Positions 44,608-53,724 of a stretch of DNA of 64,000 nucleotides are shown one piece after another. The stretch covers positions 29,980 through 93,979 of the forward strand of contig DMBU01000193.1 in NCBI GenBank assembly GCA_003446015.1. The letters run 5' to 3'. Made by a program: the position numbers and the translations under genes. The stretch's first letter is position 1. Each line of letters opens with the position of its first letter. The notes under the pieces are model-generated. The model saw nothing but the letters and a program-made list of their open reading frames with translations. It did no database searches and was not told the DNA's origin. This DNA comes from Bacteroidales bacterium (GTDB lineage Bacteria > Bacteroidota > Bacteroidia > Bacteroidales > UBA12077).

Positions 44608-44654
44608 ACTAAATATTTTAGTTAATATGCAAATTAATTTAGTATATTTGCTAA
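44608..44654. promoter_or_regulatory. Divergent promoter/operator region, S24 repressor and radical SAM gene
   Basis: The 109-bp gap contains a dyad ACTAAA-TAT-TTTAGT (44608-44622) and a weaker TTAG-N8-CTAA (44639-44654). TGCTAA occurs at 44590 and 44649. A -7 element TATATTTG (44643-44650) for the radical SAM gene lies within the second dyad, so repressor binding there would block it. Confidence 0.6.
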
Positions 44655-44677
44655 TATTATTTGCATTACAATCAGAA

Positions 44678-45952
44678 ATGAAACAAGAAAGTATTGATAA
44701 ACTAAAAATATTAGCAAGTGCTGCCAGGTACGATGTTTCTTGTGCATCAAGTGGAAGTAACCGGCCAAATACTGGCAAAGGTCTTGGAAATGCAGCTCCC
44801 TGGGGAATTTGTCATAGTTTTACTGAAGATGGCCGGTGTATTTCATTAATGAAATTGATGTTGACGAATCATTGCATTTACGACTGTGCATATTGTGCAA
44901 ACAGAAAAAGTAACGATATTCCGCGTACAACGTTTACTGTTGATGAAGTAGTTGATTTAACCATCGAGTTTTACCGACGAAATTATATTGAAGGTTTATT
45001 TTTAAGTTCAGGGATAATAAAAAATCCCGATTATACCATGGAACGAATGGTCTGGGTCGCCAAAGACCTTAGGGTGAATCAAAATTACAATGGTTATATT
45101 CATTTAAAATCAATTCCGGGAGCAAGCGATCAGTTGCAGCAATTGGCAGGTTTATATGCCGATCGTTTAAGCGTAAACATTGAAATTGCCACAGAAAACA
45201 ATTTAAAAATGCTGGCTCCGGACAAGAATTATAAAAGTATTCTAAATCCTATGAATACGATAAAGAATAAAATTATTGAGAATAAAGAAGAAAGAAGTAA
45301 ATTCAGGCATGCACCACGTTTTACACCTGCTGGTCAAAGCACTCAACTTATTATTGGTGCAACACCTGATAATGATAAACATATCTTAAATCTGGCAGGT
45401 AATTTATATAATTCCAAAAACCTGAAAAGGGTCTATTATTCAGGATTTATACCAGTAAACAGCTACGACAAGCGGTTGCCGGCTATTATCGAGCCTCCTT
45501 TAAAACGTGAAAACAGATTATATCAAGCAGATTGGCTATTCAGGTTTTATCATTTTACCATAGATGAAATTGTGAATGATGATCATCCCGATCTTGATTT
45601 GGAGATTGATCCTAAACTGAGTTACGCTTTGCGTAATCCATGGTTATTTCCTGTGGATATTAATAAAGCAAGCTATGAAACCATTTTAAGAGTTCCGGGA
45701 ATTGGGGTTTTGTCGGCAAAAAAGATAATTCTAGGAAGAAGATATAACAAATTAAACCAATCGCATCTTAAAAAAATAGGAGTTGTTCTAAAACGAGCAA
45801 AATATTTTATTACTTGTAATGAGTTAAAAACGCCTACAATTCATGAGATTCAGCCTAAAAATTTTAAAAAGATGCTTTTAAGTGAGAATAAACCTGTAAA
45901 ACAATATCATAAATCATTGTATAAACAATTAAGCTTATTCCCTATAAATTAA
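44678..45952 (+). CDS. Putative DNA modification/repair radical SAM protein (rSAM_link_UDG type)
   Basis: A 424-residue radical SAM protein. The cluster motif is C66, C70, C73 (CIYDCAYC), preceded by conserved SCASSGSNRPNTGKGLG and GICHSFTEDGRC. A C-terminal helix-hairpin-helix (about 320-365: INKASYETILRVPGIGVLSAKKIILGRRY) suggests DNA binding. This is the family recalled as TIGR03916, whose members are almost always next to a TIGR03915-type gene, as here. The biochemical reaction is not known. ATG at 44678 is preferred because the longer frame upstream overlaps the divergent repressor gene. Confidence 0.9.
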   Translation: MKQESIDKLKILASAARYDVSCASSGSNRPNTGKGLGNAAPWGICHSFTEDGRCISLMKLMLTNHCIYDCAYCANRKSNDIPRTTFTVDEVVDLTIEFYRRNYIEGLFLSSGIIKNPDYTMERMVWVAKDLRVNQNYNGYIHLKSIPGASDQLQQLAGLYADRLSVNIEIATENNLKMLAPDKNYKSILNPMNTIKNKIIENKEERSKFRHAPRFTPAGQSTQLIIGATPDNDKHILNLAGNLYNSKNLKRVYYSGFIPVNSYDKRLPAIIEPPLKRENRLYQADWLFRFYHFTIDEIVNDDHPDLDLEIDPKLSYALRNPWLFPVDINKASYETILRVPGIGVLSAKKIILGRRYNKLNQSHLKKIGVVLKRAKYFITCNELKTPTIHEIQPKNFKKMLLSENKPVKQYHKSLYKQLSLFPIN

Positions 45953-45963
45953 AACCTTAAATC

Positions 45964-46752
45964 ATGGACTTATTTATATATGATCAAACATTTGAAGGAT
46001 TACTAACAGCAATACAGGATGCTTTTGACTTAAATATTGAACCTGATAAAATACTCAGCACAAAAGCATTTCAGGATGATTTGTTTGCCATAAAGTATTA
46101 CATAACAACTGATCCGGATAAATTCGAAAAATTATGGGAACAAATAAAAGATAAGTCCAGCGAGCAGAATTGTCAGCGAATATTTAAAGCATTTTTATCT
46201 GAATTGCCAGATATTGAAATTATTATATACAATTACATAAAGTTAATTCTAGAAACACCGTATAATGTTGAAGTTGATTTTAGCAACGAAAACCTTGTAA
46301 AATTAAATAATATACAGAAAAAGGTTGGAAGGGAAGCGCAGAGAGTAATGATGTTTGTTCGATTTCAGAAGACAATTGACGAAATATTTTATGCATCTTT
46401 TGATGCCAAATATAATGTTATTCCTTTGACAGTGGCTCATTTCAGAAGTCGTTTCGCCGACCAGAAATGGGTAATTTTTGACACACGTCGTAAATTTGGT
46501 TATTATTATGATCTTGAAAATGTCAGAGAAATAACTATTGGAAATCAAAAAGTTAGTCTCGATTCGGGCAAAGTGGATAAGGATATTCTTCACATTAGTG
46601 AGAAGTTATTCCAAAAACTCTGGAAAAGCTATTATGATACCATAAACATTAAGGAAAGGAAGAATTTAAAGGTTCACATGCAATTTTTACCAAAGCGATT
46701 CTGGAAGTTCCTTCCTGAAAAAGATTTTAAAAACAATTTGGTTATGAACTAA
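45964..46752 (+). CDS. Partner protein of the radical SAM enzyme (TIGR03915-type)
   Basis: A 262-residue soluble protein recognised by the N-terminal IYDQTFEGLLTAIQDAF pattern, FRKT-type MMFVRFQKTIDEIFYASF and PLTVAHFRSRFADQKWVIFDTRRKFGYYYD. This family is nearly always coupled to the adjacent radical SAM protein and is sometimes fused to a uracil-DNA glycosylase domain; here that domain is absent and the protein ends in a short basic tail. It starts 11 bp after the radical SAM gene. Proposed role in DNA metabolism; unproven. Confidence 0.88.
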   Translation: MDLFIYDQTFEGLLTAIQDAFDLNIEPDKILSTKAFQDDLFAIKYYITTDPDKFEKLWEQIKDKSSEQNCQRIFKAFLSELPDIEIIIYNYIKLILETPYNVEVDFSNENLVKLNNIQKKVGREAQRVMMFVRFQKTIDEIFYASFDAKYNVIPLTVAHFRSRFADQKWVIFDTRRKFGYYYDLENVREITIGNQKVSLDSGKVDKDILHISEKLFQKLWKSYYDTINIKERKNLKVHMQFLPKRFWKFLPEKDFKNNLVMN

Positions 46753-46850
46753 ATTGAATGTTTCAGATATAAAAGCTAAATAACATACGTAGCTTTTCAC
46801 AAAGTATTATCTTCTTTTATTAGTTTTGCTTGTGATTTAATGGGTAAACT

Positions 46851-47804
46851 ATGTACTTTTCAATAATTACAAACCAGATACTAATTCTTGCGTTTCTTGC
46901 AATAATTGGAGTAATTGCAACAAAATTCAACGTAATAAGTGAAGAGGTTAAAAACAGCATTGCAAAAATAGTTTTTAACATAACCTTACCGGCGCTTATT
47001 ATTGCATCAGTAACACATGTTGAACTGAACCATGAATTACTGTATAACAGTTTGCTGGTTTTTATCCTATCAAATATTGGGATCATTTTACTTTTTACTA
47101 CGGGTAGAATATCCCGGAAAATCTTAAATATAAAAGGTAAAAAAGGAAACATCCATGTAATTCATACCATGCTTGGGAATGTTGCATTTTTAGGTTATCC
47201 TTTGTTTTCTGCACTTTTCCCGGGAGGTGAAGGCTTATTTTATGCAGTAATTTTTCACTTAACTCAGGATATTTACATATGGACTGTGGGAGTTTATGAA
47301 TTTAACAATAGTAAAGATTTAAGTTTCAAAGAAAGTCTAAAACATTTAATAAATCCTAATATTATAGCATTTATCATTGGAATAGTAATGCTAGTATTCG
47401 GATTGAAAATCCCTGAATACTTCGATGCGACTGTAAGTGGTTTAGGCAAAACAACTATTTACCTGGCCATGTTATATATTGGTGCTGTATTAGCCCAAAA
47501 CCCAATGATAACAGCATTTAAAAAACCTGAGATTTATATGCTTATATTTAATAAAATGTTTTTTATTCCTTTTATTTTATTACTTATAATTAATCTGGCA
47601 TCTTCATTATTTGGAATACATATTGGAAATATTGCCAAGACTGTAGTTGTAATGCAAACTGCAATGCCTTGCATGGCAATGGTTGTAGTATTAGCTAAAA
47701 AATTTGGCAGCGACGATGTACATGCCACGGAAAACCTATTTTTATCGACTATAATATCTTTAGCCTCTTTACCTTTTATTTATTTTATCGTTCAAATTTT
47801 CTAG
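46851..47804 (+). CDS. AEC family (auxin-efflux-carrier-like) permease
   Basis: A 317-residue inner-membrane transporter with ten predicted transmembrane segments. The N-terminal IGVIATKFNVISEEVKNSIAKIVFNITLPALIIASV and C-terminal MQTAMPCMAMVVVLAKKFGSDDVHATENLFLSTIISL are typical of AEC proteins. These move organic acids or amino-acid-like compounds; substrate unknown here. Lies 98 bp after the repair pair; whether it shares their transcript is unclear. Confidence 0.9.
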   Translation: MYFSIITNQILILAFLAIIGVIATKFNVISEEVKNSIAKIVFNITLPALIIASVTHVELNHELLYNSLLVFILSNIGIILLFTTGRISRKILNIKGKKGNIHVIHTMLGNVAFLGYPLFSALFPGGEGLFYAVIFHLTQDIYIWTVGVYEFNNSKDLSFKESLKHLINPNIIAFIIGIVMLVFGLKIPEYFDATVSGLGKTTIYLAMLYIGAVLAQNPMITAFKKPEIYMLIFNKMFFIPFILLLIINLASSLFGIHIGNIAKTVVVMQTAMPCMAMVVVLAKKFGSDDVHATENLFLSTIISLASLPFIYFIVQIF

Positions 47805-47949
47805 CTTGTAAAAAAAACTGCTTTTTATTTATTTTTTTCATAGGGTAAGTCAACATCTTTTAATCTAAGTATTAGAAAATAAATATAAAGATTTAAAAGT
47901 TTTGGTTTGTGGGTGAAGGTTAGTTCTTAAACAGAGTGAGTTAAAAGGT

Positions 47950-47985
47950 ACTTATGGTCAGTTCAACAATTGACTGACCATAAGT
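47950..47985. promoter_or_regulatory. Long perfect hairpin upstream of the sigma/FecR operon
   Basis: ACTTATGGTCAGT (47950-47962) and ACTGACCATAAGT (47973-47985) are 13-bp perfect arms around a 10-nt loop. It lies 146 bp after the AEC stop and 72 bp before the sigma start. A short TTTT follows on the plus strand, so it may act as a late terminator or as an operator/leader structure near a -7-like TATTTTTG (47998-48005). Confidence 0.6.
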
Positions 47986-48056
47986 TTTAGTTTGAGCTAT
48001 TTTTGTAAATCAGAATAATATTTCTTTATTTTAATTCAACAATATATTGGGTAAAT

Positions 48057-48611
48057 ATGATGAATTTTTCAGAAGAAAAAATATTTAAACAAATTAAAGA
48101 AGGCGATATAAAGCAATTCGAAGTTCTTTTTAAAGAATATTATGAAAAACTATGTCAGTTTGGTGTAAAATATGTGAAAAATATAGAACAATCTGAGGAA
48201 GTAGTGCAAGATACTTTTTATAACATTTGGAAAAATCGGAATACGTTAACTATTAAAACTTCTATTAAAGCATATTTATATACAGCGGTTAGAAACAATT
48301 GTTTACAGGTATTAAGAACACGTTCTTTAGATGTGAAATACGAAAATTATTACAAAACACATTATATGAACGAAAGCATAAGTCCATCAGATGAATTAAA
48401 TGCAAAAGAACTTTCAAATGTGATCAATATTGCACTAAATTCGCTGCCTGAAAGATGTAGGGAGATTTTTAATATGAGTAGAGAGGAAGGTTTAAAATAT
48501 CATGAAATTGCTGAAAAGCTTTCAATCTCAATAAAAACGGTTGAAGCAAATATGGGGAAAGCACTAAAACACTTCAGATCATATCTGAAAGATTATGCAG
48601 AAGCTGTTTAA
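48057..48611 (+). CDS. ECF RNA polymerase sigma factor (FecI-type)
   Basis: A 184-residue ECF sigma factor: region 2 IEQSEEVVQDTFYNIWKNR and region 4 LPERCREIFNMSREEGLKYHEIAEKLSISIKTVEANMGKALKHFR. It is followed 16 bp later by a FecR-like anti-sigma gene, the usual FecI/FecR pair of Bacteroidota. ATG codons at 48057 and 48060 are both possible. No polysaccharide-locus SusC/SusD genes lie downstream. Confidence 0.93.
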   Translation: MMNFSEEKIFKQIKEGDIKQFEVLFKEYYEKLCQFGVKYVKNIEQSEEVVQDTFYNIWKNRNTLTIKTSIKAYLYTAVRNNCLQVLRTRSLDVKYENYYKTHYMNESISPSDELNAKELSNVINIALNSLPERCREIFNMSREEGLKYHEIAEKLSISIKTVEANMGKALKHFRSYLKDYAEAV

Positions 48612-48627
48612 ATAATTAAAAGGGGAA

Positions 48628-49656
48628 ATGATGAAAACAAATAACATAGAAAACTGGGATTTAATTGCTAGATATTATTCTGATGAATGTAATCAGGAAG
48701 AGATTAAGGAATTATTTGAATGGAGAGATGAGAATAAGGAAAACCAATTATTGTTTAATCAAGTAAAAAAAGACTTAGAAATTATTAATTTAAATAAATC
48801 AATGAATAAAGTAAATGTAGATTTGGCTTGGGAAAAGTTAAAGAACAGAATTCAGGAAGACAATGAAGTTCTGTTAGAGGCAGATGTAAAGGAAAGGAAT
48901 ATTAGGTTTCTGTTTCCTTCAATATTAAAATATGCAGCAGCAATTATTGTACTTTTGGGTATAGGTTTCTTTTCAACAAAAGTTTATCAAAAAATTTCCA
49001 ATAAGGGCATGATCATAGAATATGCCTCAATGAGTGATCAGGGAAAAGAGATTGTATTACCAGATGGCAGTACTGTAATATTAAATGCAGATAGCAAAAT
49101 AAGTTTCCCTGATGTTTTTGCTTCAAATGAAAGAAGGGTTGAACTTGATGGAGAAGCTTACTTTGATGTGACAGAAAATCCAAATCAACCATTTATAATA
49201 GAAACAAACGACGCCGAAGTTAAAGTATTAGGAACCTCATTTAATGTAAATGCAAGTATTCCAGGTAATTTGGTAGAGGTTTTTGTAGAAACAGGATTAG
49301 TTCAGCTTTCAAGAAAAAACAACGAAAAAGAAAAGATTTTAATTAATCCGGGCGATGTAGGAATTTTAAATTCAACTGAGATAGTAAAAGATAAGAATAA
49401 TGATCAAAATATAATTGCCTGGAAAACCAGAGAAATAGTTTTTCGTGAAGATAATCTTGATCAAGTTCTAAAAACCTTAAATAAAACATATAAAACAACT
49501 ATTGAATGTGAAAGTCAGGATATTCTTAAACTTAGGTATACATCAACATTCAGAGATCAGAACATTGATTCTATATTAAATGTAATATGTCTAACTTTTA
49601 ATTTAAAAACAGAAATCATTAATGATAAAATTTATCTTATGAAATATGATAGTTAA
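48628..49656 (+). CDS. FecR family anti-sigma factor
   Basis: A 342-residue single-pass membrane protein. The N-terminal cytoplasmic domain is the sigma-binding part (IARYYSDECNQEEIKELFEW). A transmembrane helix is near residues 92-113 (LKYAAAIIVLLGIGFF). The periplasmic part holds FecR (QGKEIVLPDGSTVILNADSKISFPDVFASNERRVELDGEAYFDVTENP) and a C-terminal DUF4974 domain (IVFREDNLDQVLKTLNKTY). Its start may be ATG 48628 or 48631. It should hold the FecI-type sigma inactive until signalled. Confidence 0.93.
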   Translation: MMKTNNIENWDLIARYYSDECNQEEIKELFEWRDENKENQLLFNQVKKDLEIINLNKSMNKVNVDLAWEKLKNRIQEDNEVLLEADVKERNIRFLFPSILKYAAAIIVLLGIGFFSTKVYQKISNKGMIIEYASMSDQGKEIVLPDGSTVILNADSKISFPDVFASNERRVELDGEAYFDVTENPNQPFIIETNDAEVKVLGTSFNVNASIPGNLVEVFVETGLVQLSRKNNEKEKILINPGDVGILNSTEIVKDKNNDQNIIAWKTREIVFREDNLDQVLKTLNKTYKTTIECESQDILKLRYTSTFRDQNIDSILNVICLTFNLKTEIINDKIYLMKYDS

Positions 49657-49702
49657 AAGCAAAATAATCTGTATATTAAATTCCTTTTATATGCAGTAGT
49701 TT

Positions 49703-51265
49703 ATGACTAAAAATATTAAAAATAAAATAAGTACCATGATTCTTTTGTTAGGATTCATGGTATTTGTTTTTAAGCCCTTACAGCTTGTTTCTCAAACAAA
49801 ATCTATCCTCGATAGTGTAATTACATTTAAGGCAAAAAACATTAGTCTTTACGAGGGTTTAAATGAAATTGGGCGGATTATTGGATATGATTTCTCATAT
49901 AACTCGGATTTAATTGCAACTAACGATAAAATAAACGAGACTCATAATGAGATAAAATTACGTGATTTGTTGTCAACTATTTTAGATGATACAACATTAA
50001 CATGTTATACAGTTGACAAACAGATTATTATAAGCAAAAAGAATTTAATCTCAAGTTTAAGCTCAAAACAATTTTATACGAATAGCGAAAATATTTTTCA
50101 GGTCATTGGTAATATATATGATAAGAACTCTGGTGATCCTTTAGCATTTGCGAATATTTCACTCTTAGGAAAGAGTTTTGGAACTGTTTCAAATGATCAG
50201 GGCAGTTTTAATTTTAAACTACCTTTCAAATATATTCCGGATACACTGGTGATCTCCTATATTGGATACAAAAACACCTATATTCCTGTTAATCAGTTAT
50301 CATACAATAATAATAATATTTATCTGGAAGAAGATCACTATCAAATACAAGAAGTTATCATTAGAAGTAATGATGCAAAAACAATTTTGAAGGAAGCCAC
50401 AGATAAAATAAAAGAAAACTATTTTACAGATCCTTATTTAATAACATCATTTTACAGAGAAATTATTACCAACAAAGAAAACCTGGTTGGAATAACCGAA
50501 GCCGTTTTGGAAGTTTACAAAAGTCCATATTGGGGCTTATTTTCAGATCAAATTAAATTAATTAAAAGCAGGAAAAATGAATATTATTCGCAAGCAGATA
50601 CGGTATCATTAAAACTAAAGGGGGGATTATATGCTAGTTTGTATCTTGATATAATAAAAAACCCCACATACTTTTTAACTGAAGAATACTTTTTCTTGTT
50701 TGACTATGAAATCGATAAAATAGTAAAGTTCGACAATAGTTCTGCTTACGTAATAAAGTTTAAACCAAAGTCTTATTTAGATGAAAACTCGTTCGAAGGG
50801 ATTATTTATGTAAGTACCGATAATTTAGCAATTGTAGAAGTGGTATTTAGTTTAACCTCTGAAGCCATTGAAAAATTAGGAAATAACCTGGTTGTTAAAA
50901 GAGCATTTGGAACAAAAGTTAAACCTACTGCAGCAAAATATCTTATCAACTATCGGAAAATAAACGATAAATATTTTATGAATCTTGCACGTGGGGAGTT
51001 AGATTTTAAAGTAAAGCAGCGAAAAAAATTATTTTCTACTGAATTTAAAACCGTTTTCGAATTTGCATCAAATAATATTGATATGACTGATGTAAATCGT
51101 TTTGAACGAATTGAAACGATTTCAATGAATAATGTTTTTATTGACGAAAGCTTTCAATATGACAATCAGTTTTGGGGAGAATATAACTACATAAGTCCTG
51201 ACGAAACCTTAGAACAAGCTTTAATTCGCATCCAGAAAAAGCTAAATGAACTCGAAGAAGAATAA
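49703..51265 (+). CDS. Exported STN plus carboxypeptidase-regulatory domain protein without TonB barrel
   Basis: A 520-residue exported protein with a signal peptide (about 1-30, cut near LVSQT). Residues about 40-110 are an STN (secretin/TonB short N-terminal) domain. A CarboxypepD_reg-like domain follows at about 135-220 (FQVIGNIYDKNSGDPLAFANISLLG). The remaining 300 residues (from about 230) are a soluble beta-rich domain that I cannot name, with no plug or barrel signatures. In the usual sigma/FecR operons this position holds a SusC-like receptor. It is 46 bp after FecR. Confidence 0.82.
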   Translation: MTKNIKNKISTMILLLGFMVFVFKPLQLVSQTKSILDSVITFKAKNISLYEGLNEIGRIIGYDFSYNSDLIATNDKINETHNEIKLRDLLSTILDDTTLTCYTVDKQIIISKKNLISSLSSKQFYTNSENIFQVIGNIYDKNSGDPLAFANISLLGKSFGTVSNDQGSFNFKLPFKYIPDTLVISYIGYKNTYIPVNQLSYNNNNIYLEEDHYQIQEVIIRSNDAKTILKEATDKIKENYFTDPYLITSFYREIITNKENLVGITEAVLEVYKSPYWGLFSDQIKLIKSRKNEYYSQADTVSLKLKGGLYASLYLDIIKNPTYFLTEEYFFLFDYEIDKIVKFDNSSAYVIKFKPKSYLDENSFEGIIYVSTDNLAIVEVVFSLTSEAIEKLGNNLVVKRAFGTKVKPTAAKYLINYRKINDKYFMNLARGELDFKVKQRKKLFSTEFKTVFEFASNNIDMTDVNRFERIETISMNNVFIDESFQYDNQFWGEYNYISPDETLEQALIRIQKKLNELEEE

Positions 51266-51269
51266 TCGT

Positions 51270-51665
51270 TTAAATTTCATAAATAGTTTTTAAACTAAAA
51301 TAAAGTAAAAGTACGATTACGATTAACTTAACTAACCGAATAACAATTATTCCCAATTTATAAACCTTTCTGACATTTTGCTCTGTAATACTAACCGGGT
51401 AATTATATTTATGTGGAAATTTTATAAGTATTGAAAATCCTATATAAAATATGATAGCTAAAATCGGGTACAGCCAGATTAAACTTTTGTTACCATAAGA
51501 ATCTGTTGATCCTGTCAAATTATAATGAGTAGAAATGGAGTTTTGTAATGATGAGTAATTTATAATTACAAAGGTAAATATTGCGATTAAAGTTAAAATG
51601 GAACAAATTTCAATTAAATAATCTAACCAATCCGGATAGATTTTTAATTGAGGTCTGTAATTCAT
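51270..51665 (-). CDS. DUF1648 domain membrane protein
   Basis: A 131-residue protein with three transmembrane helices (about 13-36, 67-85, 102-125). The motif ISTHYNLTGSTDSYGNKSLIWLYP between helices 1 and 2 is the DUF1648 signature, also found at the N terminus of SdpI immunity proteins; no SdpI-type partner is seen. It starts 10 bp after the stop of the GH16-like gene, so it is likely in that transcript. Confidence 0.85.
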   Translation of the reverse strand: MNYRPQLKIYPDWLDYLIEICSILTLIAIFTFVIINYSSLQNSISTHYNLTGSTDSYGNKSLIWLYPILAIIFYIGFSILIKFPHKYNYPVSITEQNVRKVYKLGIIVIRLVKLIVIVLLLYFSLKTIYEI

Positions 51666-51675
51666 CTAAACTCAA

Positions 51676-53724
51676 CTATTCAGATTTTTTATAAGCTCTT
51701 ACCCAATCCACTTCCATGGTTGCAGGAACCATAGGACTACCTTCCTGACTTATTCCAGAACTTAACACCATATACATAGACTCAGATGGAAGACCTTCAG
51801 TTTGCTCGTACAAAACAACATCATTAATTTTCCAAATCAATTTTTTAGGTGTCCATTCCAATGAATAAATGAAATAATCTTTGGCAAAATTCAGTCCTCC
51901 AAGTGATTTTTTATTTTTACCATCACCATTCCAATAGTTTGCAACCTCAAGTTTTGAAGGTGATTTTTTACCATACTTAAAAACATCAATTTCAGGTGTT
52001 ATTTTTTCGCCTAACAACCAAAATGCATGATGTATAGGATAGGAGTGACTTACTTTAATTTTGGCTTTAAAAAGCCCGTATTGTTGTCTAAAATACTGAC
52101 CTGTATTTATTAAACCTGAAGAATAATCAAATTCTTTATTATAAAATCCCATGGAAGGATCCCAAACTTTTCCCTGAACCTTTTCCTGCTTAGTTACAAT
52201 TTTTAAATTGCTATTTGAAAATTCCAGATTTGACTCTTTATAAAATTGTTTTTCATTAACCTGCACATAATCATCATTTAACAGATTTTTACCCCAATAA
52301 TAACCGCTCATCCACTTATCGGCATCCAGTTTAGTACCATCAAAATCATCTTCAAAGCTTAATTCCCACTCATGAAGCTTCGCAAAATCATTATGTTTTT
52401 CGAGTTTTAAGTACCATTTTATTTTATCTGAATTTTTTAATCCTTTAAACTCTTCAGCCTGCTTAAACTCTTCTGACAATTTGAATTTGTCTTTAACAAG
52501 CAGGTATTTCTTTTCTTCTTTAAACTCTTCAGAATTAATATAAGCTTCTAAGTCTTCGAAATCTGAAATCTCTTGAGAGTCATTCAATTCTGTATATATA
52601 GCAAGCTTTTCAGAATCCTTAAATTTGAAATATTGCTTAATTTCAGATGATTTCTTTAATGATTTATAATCTCGTTGCTTCTTATATTCTTCTGTATTTT
52701 CAAATTTAATGTTCTTAACTTCAGAAACTTGAGCATTAAACTCCGCAGAATTTATTTCTGTTTCAAGTTCGATAAATGAATTAATATCTTCAGAACCATC
52801 TAAGTTCAAAAAGTTCTTGTATTTTTCAGATTCCCCGAATTTGAAATAATTTTTAATTTTTGATGATTTCTCAAGCTTTTGAAACTCTTTAAGCTTTTTA
52901 AACTCATCAAGATTTTCAAGCTTTAATTCCTTTATAGCTTTTTGGTGTTCTTTTGAATTTATAGTTCTTTGTAAATTATCAAACTCGGACTTTTCTTCAA
53001 ATTCCTCACCCTTTTTTACTGATTTTTTAATTCCCTTTAACTCGTTAAATCGTGATGTAATTTGATTTAGTTCGTCCTGTTTTTCTTTCTTTTTACTTTC
53101 AAGCTCAGCTCTTAAAGCATCGAAGTTTATAGAATCAATATATTCCTTTCGTGATTCAAAATCTTCAAGTTCTTTAGAGTCTTTAAAGTTATTAAAATCA
53201 GCAAGTTGTTTTGAATCTTTTAGAGCAAAAAACCATTTGTATTTACTTTTTAGGTTTTTATAATTTGCTTGTTTTTCCTTGATTTCTTTTGTCTTTTCTT
53301 CTTTTTGTTGAATTAATGATTTTTTAAAATCTTCAAATTCAAGTGAAGTAAAAAACAGATCAAGCTCCTGGTAATTGGTCAGTTTATCAGAATCCTTAAA
53401 TGACTCATAATCTTTGAGTTCCTTCGAATCTTTAACCTGGTAATAGGTTTTAATTCTTTTCGACTTTTTAAGTTCTTTGTATTTCTTTTCTTTCTCGAAT
53501 GGCTCCGATCCGGGATACTTTTTAGAATTGATTTCTTTCTTAATATCTTCGAACTCCTTTGAAGTAATAAATGCTTCAAGTTCTTTGTAACGGGCCAGCT
53601 CTTCTGATTCAGAATATGCAGTAAATTCTTCAAACTCGTGTTTAAGTTTGTTTTCCTTTTCTTCTAAAACAGAAGTTTTGGGAATCATCCCAAATGTTGC
53701 TTTTAACGAAAATTGTGCGCTCAT
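51676..53724 (-). CDS. Repeat-rich cytoplasmic protein with degenerate GH16 domain
   Basis: A 682-residue protein with no signal peptide. Residues about 36-455 hold about six degenerate repeats of roughly 70 residues, strongly charged and helical (for example KDSKELKDYESFKDSDKLTNYQELDLF and related KFKDSEKLAIYTELNDSQEISDFEDLEAYINSEEF). The C-terminal part from about residue 455 is a GH16 beta-jelly-roll fold (LSFEDDFDGTKLDADKW). Its catalytic block reads EIDVFK (E578, D580, K583) where the usual motif is ExDxxE, so the acid/base glutamate is lysine. Beta-glucan hydrolysis is therefore doubtful. It is the first gene of a pair with DUF1648. Confidence 0.85.
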   Translation of the reverse strand: MSAQFSLKATFGMIPKTSVLEEKENKLKHEFEEFTAYSESEELARYKELEAFITSKEFEDIKKEINSKKYPGSEPFEKEKKYKELKKSKRIKTYYQVKDSKELKDYESFKDSDKLTNYQELDLFFTSLEFEDFKKSLIQQKEEKTKEIKEKQANYKNLKSKYKWFFALKDSKQLADFNNFKDSKELEDFESRKEYIDSINFDALRAELESKKKEKQDELNQITSRFNELKGIKKSVKKGEEFEEKSEFDNLQRTINSKEHQKAIKELKLENLDEFKKLKEFQKLEKSSKIKNYFKFGESEKYKNFLNLDGSEDINSFIELETEINSAEFNAQVSEVKNIKFENTEEYKKQRDYKSLKKSSEIKQYFKFKDSEKLAIYTELNDSQEISDFEDLEAYINSEEFKEEKKYLLVKDKFKLSEEFKQAEEFKGLKNSDKIKWYLKLEKHNDFAKLHEWELSFEDDFDGTKLDADKWMSGYYWGKNLLNDDYVQVNEKQFYKESNLEFSNSNLKIVTKQEKVQGKVWDPSMGFYNKEFDYSSGLINTGQYFRQQYGLFKAKIKVSHSYPIHHAFWLLGEKITPEIDVFKYGKKSPSKLEVANYWNGDGKNKKSLGGLNFAKDYFIYSLEWTPKKLIWKINDVVLYEQTEGLPSESMYMVLSSGISQEGSPMVPATMEVDWVRAYKKSE

